The notes beneath the pieces were generated by a model. It did not search any database and was not told the origin of the DNA. It saw only the letters and a program-made list of their open reading frames with translations. From Rhodospirillaceae bacterium (lineage in GTDB: Bacteria > Pseudomonadota > Alphaproteobacteria > UBA9219): a DNA stretch of 7,865 nt. Position numbers and translations under genes: made by a program. Of the stretch, positions 6,919 through 7,865 are shown in pieces. How positions within the stretch are numbered: the first letter of the stretch is position 1; every line of letters begins with the position of its first letter. The stretch is from NCBI GenBank assembly GCA_003486725.1, contig DNGD01000220.1:1-7865 (forward strand). The letters run 5' to 3'.

Positions 6919-6947
6919 ACCATAGCGCCTTGCTTGTCAGTCGACAA
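6919..6947 (-). promoter_or_regulatory. Probable ppdK promoter
   Basis: Minus strand: TTGTCG (complement of 6942-6947), 17 bases, TATGGT (complement of 6919-6924). Each box matches four of six consensus positions. Transcription would start about 40 bases upstream of the ATG at 6869. A short inverted repeat, TTGTC-agtc-GACAA (6934-6947), overlaps the -35 box and might be an operator or chance. The remaining part of the 6870-7108 divergent spacer contains the repeats described separately. Confidence 0.5.
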
Positions 6948-7026
6948 CAGGAATGCAGTGGATTTTGCGCTTTTTGTGGCTGTCTACCCTGAAACTATTT
7001 CCCCAAAACTTAACTCTTGCCGCTCC

Positions 7027-7089
7027 GCAGAATCCGACCTAGGCTTTTTCGTTGGGTATTCGTCAAGACCCCGATTCTGCCCGATTCTA
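7027..7089. repeat. Tandem decamer and long-range inverted repeat before the HAD-like gene
   Basis: Two near-identical decamers, CCCGATTCTG (7070-7079) and CCCGATTCTA (7080-7089), lie head to tail. GCAGAATC at 7027-7034 is the exact reverse complement of GATTCTGC at 7073-7080, so an upstream arm could pair with the first decamer over a 38-base loop. The second decamer ends six bases before the GAGGA ribosome binding site of the downstream gene. The position suits a leader structure or regulator sites, but chance is not excluded. Confidence 0.35.
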
Positions 7090-7095
7090 GAAGAA

Positions 7096-7100
7096 GAGGA
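7096..7100 (+). promoter_or_regulatory. Ribosome binding site of the HAD-like gene
   Basis: GAGGA within a purine-rich run lies eight bases before the ATG at 7109. It is the best-placed Shine-Dalgarno on the plus strand of the window and supports that start. I found no convincing promoter boxes for the gene; the nearest candidate, TTGCCG at 7018-7023, has no good -10 partner. Confidence 0.65.
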
Positions 7101-7108
7101 ACGCACGA

Positions 7109-7795
7109 ATGGCTAGCCAAATTAATCTCGCGCTGATCAACTTTGCACAAGCCTATGGCAGCAACGTTGGCACAATCATCGGGCGCGCCTATGGCGAAGC
7201 TTTTGCTGATAGACATTACACATCCATCAGTCAGCAAAGCCGAGCGGCCACAATCCAACCTTCCGGCGATACTTTATGGGCACGAAAAACAGCTGAAATC
7301 CTGAAAAATGAGCGAATCAAAGTCGAAATACATCCAGACTTCATCGACACAATCAAAGTTCTTGCCAGCCATCATATCGATACGGCACTTTTTTACGGAA
7401 ACGCACCCGATATAATCCCCACAATTTTTGATCTCGCGGTTAATGCGAACGAAGCCCCTGAATTAGGCCACATTATCGGCAAAAAACGCTACTTCTCCAC
7501 ACAAGGCCAAAAAGACCGCGCTCCTGTCTTTAAAAAGGCATGCAACGGTTTCCCAGCCAGCAGTGTCCTGTCGATTGTGGGGAGCAAAGATAATGCCCGC
7601 GCTTCAGTCAATGTAGGCTGCCTCACCCTTTTAACCACGATTCATCACCCCCTTGACGAAGAGCTTAGAAATCTTTCCGCGGATTTAAAGATACCTGATT
7701 GTAATATATGCAATAATTGGGATGAATTAAGGAAACGGGTCACGTCAATCGTCGTCGCACGCGGAAATGGCGAAGCGAAACTTGCTTTCGCCTAA
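7109..7795 (+). CDS. HAD-superfamily-like protein with degenerate catalytic motifs
   Basis: A 228-residue, probably cytoplasmic protein with no signal peptide or membrane segment. Its layout follows a haloacid-dehalogenase-type phosphatase. A first strand (INLALINFAQA, 5-15) lies where HAD enzymes have the DxD motif, but the two aspartates would be Asn11 and Ala13. A second strand, TALFYGNAP (92-100), fits motif II, with Asn98 kept but no Ser/Thr before it. QKDRAPVFKKACN (134-146) recalls motif III with Lys135. SVLSIVGSKDNARASVNVGC (152-171) closely recalls motif IV (GDxxxD...AG) with the first Asp replaced by Ser159. An alpha-helical cap is plausible at about 18-75. If the family call is right, it is a pseudoenzyme; otherwise it is an unknown protein. 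The start is ATG with a good GAGGA site. Parts of the 3' half are more AT-rich than ppdK. It is transcribed divergently from ppdK, but no functional link can be shown. Confidence 0.6.
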   Translation: MASQINLALINFAQAYGSNVGTIIGRAYGEAFADRHYTSISQQSRAATIQPSGDTLWARKTAEILKNERIKVEIHPDFIDTIKVLASHHIDTALFYGNAPDIIPTIFDLAVNANEAPELGHIIGKKRYFSTQGQKDRAPVFKKACNGFPASSVLSIVGSKDNARASVNVGCLTLLTTIHHPLDEELRNLSADLKIPDCNICNNWDELRKRVTSIVVARGNGEAKLAFA

Positions 7796-7835
7796 CTTTC
7801 CCGCTATAGACCCCCTCAATATAACTCCTTGCTAG

Positions 7836-7849
7836 GCCTCTTTTGAGGC
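7836..7849 (+). terminator. Small hairpin after the HAD-like gene, possible weak terminator
   Basis: GCCTC-TTTT-GAGGC forms a 5-base stem with a 4-base loop, 41 bases after the stop codon at 7795. The bases that follow (TTGGCTTG) are only modestly T-rich, so intrinsic termination would be weak. Being symmetrical, it could also serve a gene arriving on the minus strand. Confidence 0.25.
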
Positions 7850-7865
7850 TTGGCTTGATCGGCGC

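Noticed and set aside
7816..7865. Possible C-terminal tail of a minus-strand gene reading ADQAKPQKRPSKELY then TGA
   Set aside because: Only about 16 codons are visible. The Lys/Pro-rich tail is plausible for a converging gene, but nothing identifies it, so it is not listed as a feature.
7796..7865. Checked for a tRNA because of the GCCTC/GAGGC stem
   Set aside because: The other arms and the conserved T-loop bases are absent on both strands.

Overview
The window looks like a chromosomal core segment of an alphaproteobacterium with moderate GC content. This rests on the rpmH-rnpA-yidD-yidC cluster, a YidC with an alphaproteobacterial-type N-terminus, a Tat-type Amidase_3 enzyme and a bacterial pyruvate phosphate dikinase. 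The lineage is an inference; I could not run any search. I see no rRNA, tRNA, CRISPR array, insertion sequence or phage gene.

Layout. Positions 3258 down to 1 are all on the minus strand. In transcription order they are a 90-residue protein of unknown function, an exported N-acetylmuramoyl-L-alanine amidase, then ribosomal protein L34 (rpmH), RNase P protein (rnpA), the insertion factor yidD and the first 366 residues of yidC, which runs off the left edge. A well-formed sigma-70-type promoter (TTGACT, 17 bases, TATACA) sits between the amidase and rpmH, so the L34 cluster has its own start. A 200-base divergent spacer with repeated CGCAAC motifs separates the 90-residue gene from a plus-strand gene at 3459-4166. 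That gene encodes a secreted protein with an HEQRH (HExxH) motif. It converges on ppdK (minus strand, 4170-6869) with only 3 bases between the stop codons. A 239-base divergent spacer then separates ppdK from a plus-strand 228-residue protein that resembles a HAD-superfamily fold without its catalytic residues. The last 70 bases hold a small hairpin and possibly the 3' tail of another minus-strand gene.

How the genes work together. rpmH, rnpA, yidD and yidC link ribosome assembly, tRNA processing and inner-membrane protein insertion, an arrangement widely conserved in bacteria. The amidase acts on periplasmic peptidoglycan. ppdK interconverts pyruvate and phosphoenolpyruvate. I see no strong evidence of a new multi-gene system. 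The most unusual items are the apparently inactive HAD-like protein, the secreted HExxH protein, the unrecognised 90-residue gene ahead of the amidase, and the inverted repeats inside the rpmH promoter.
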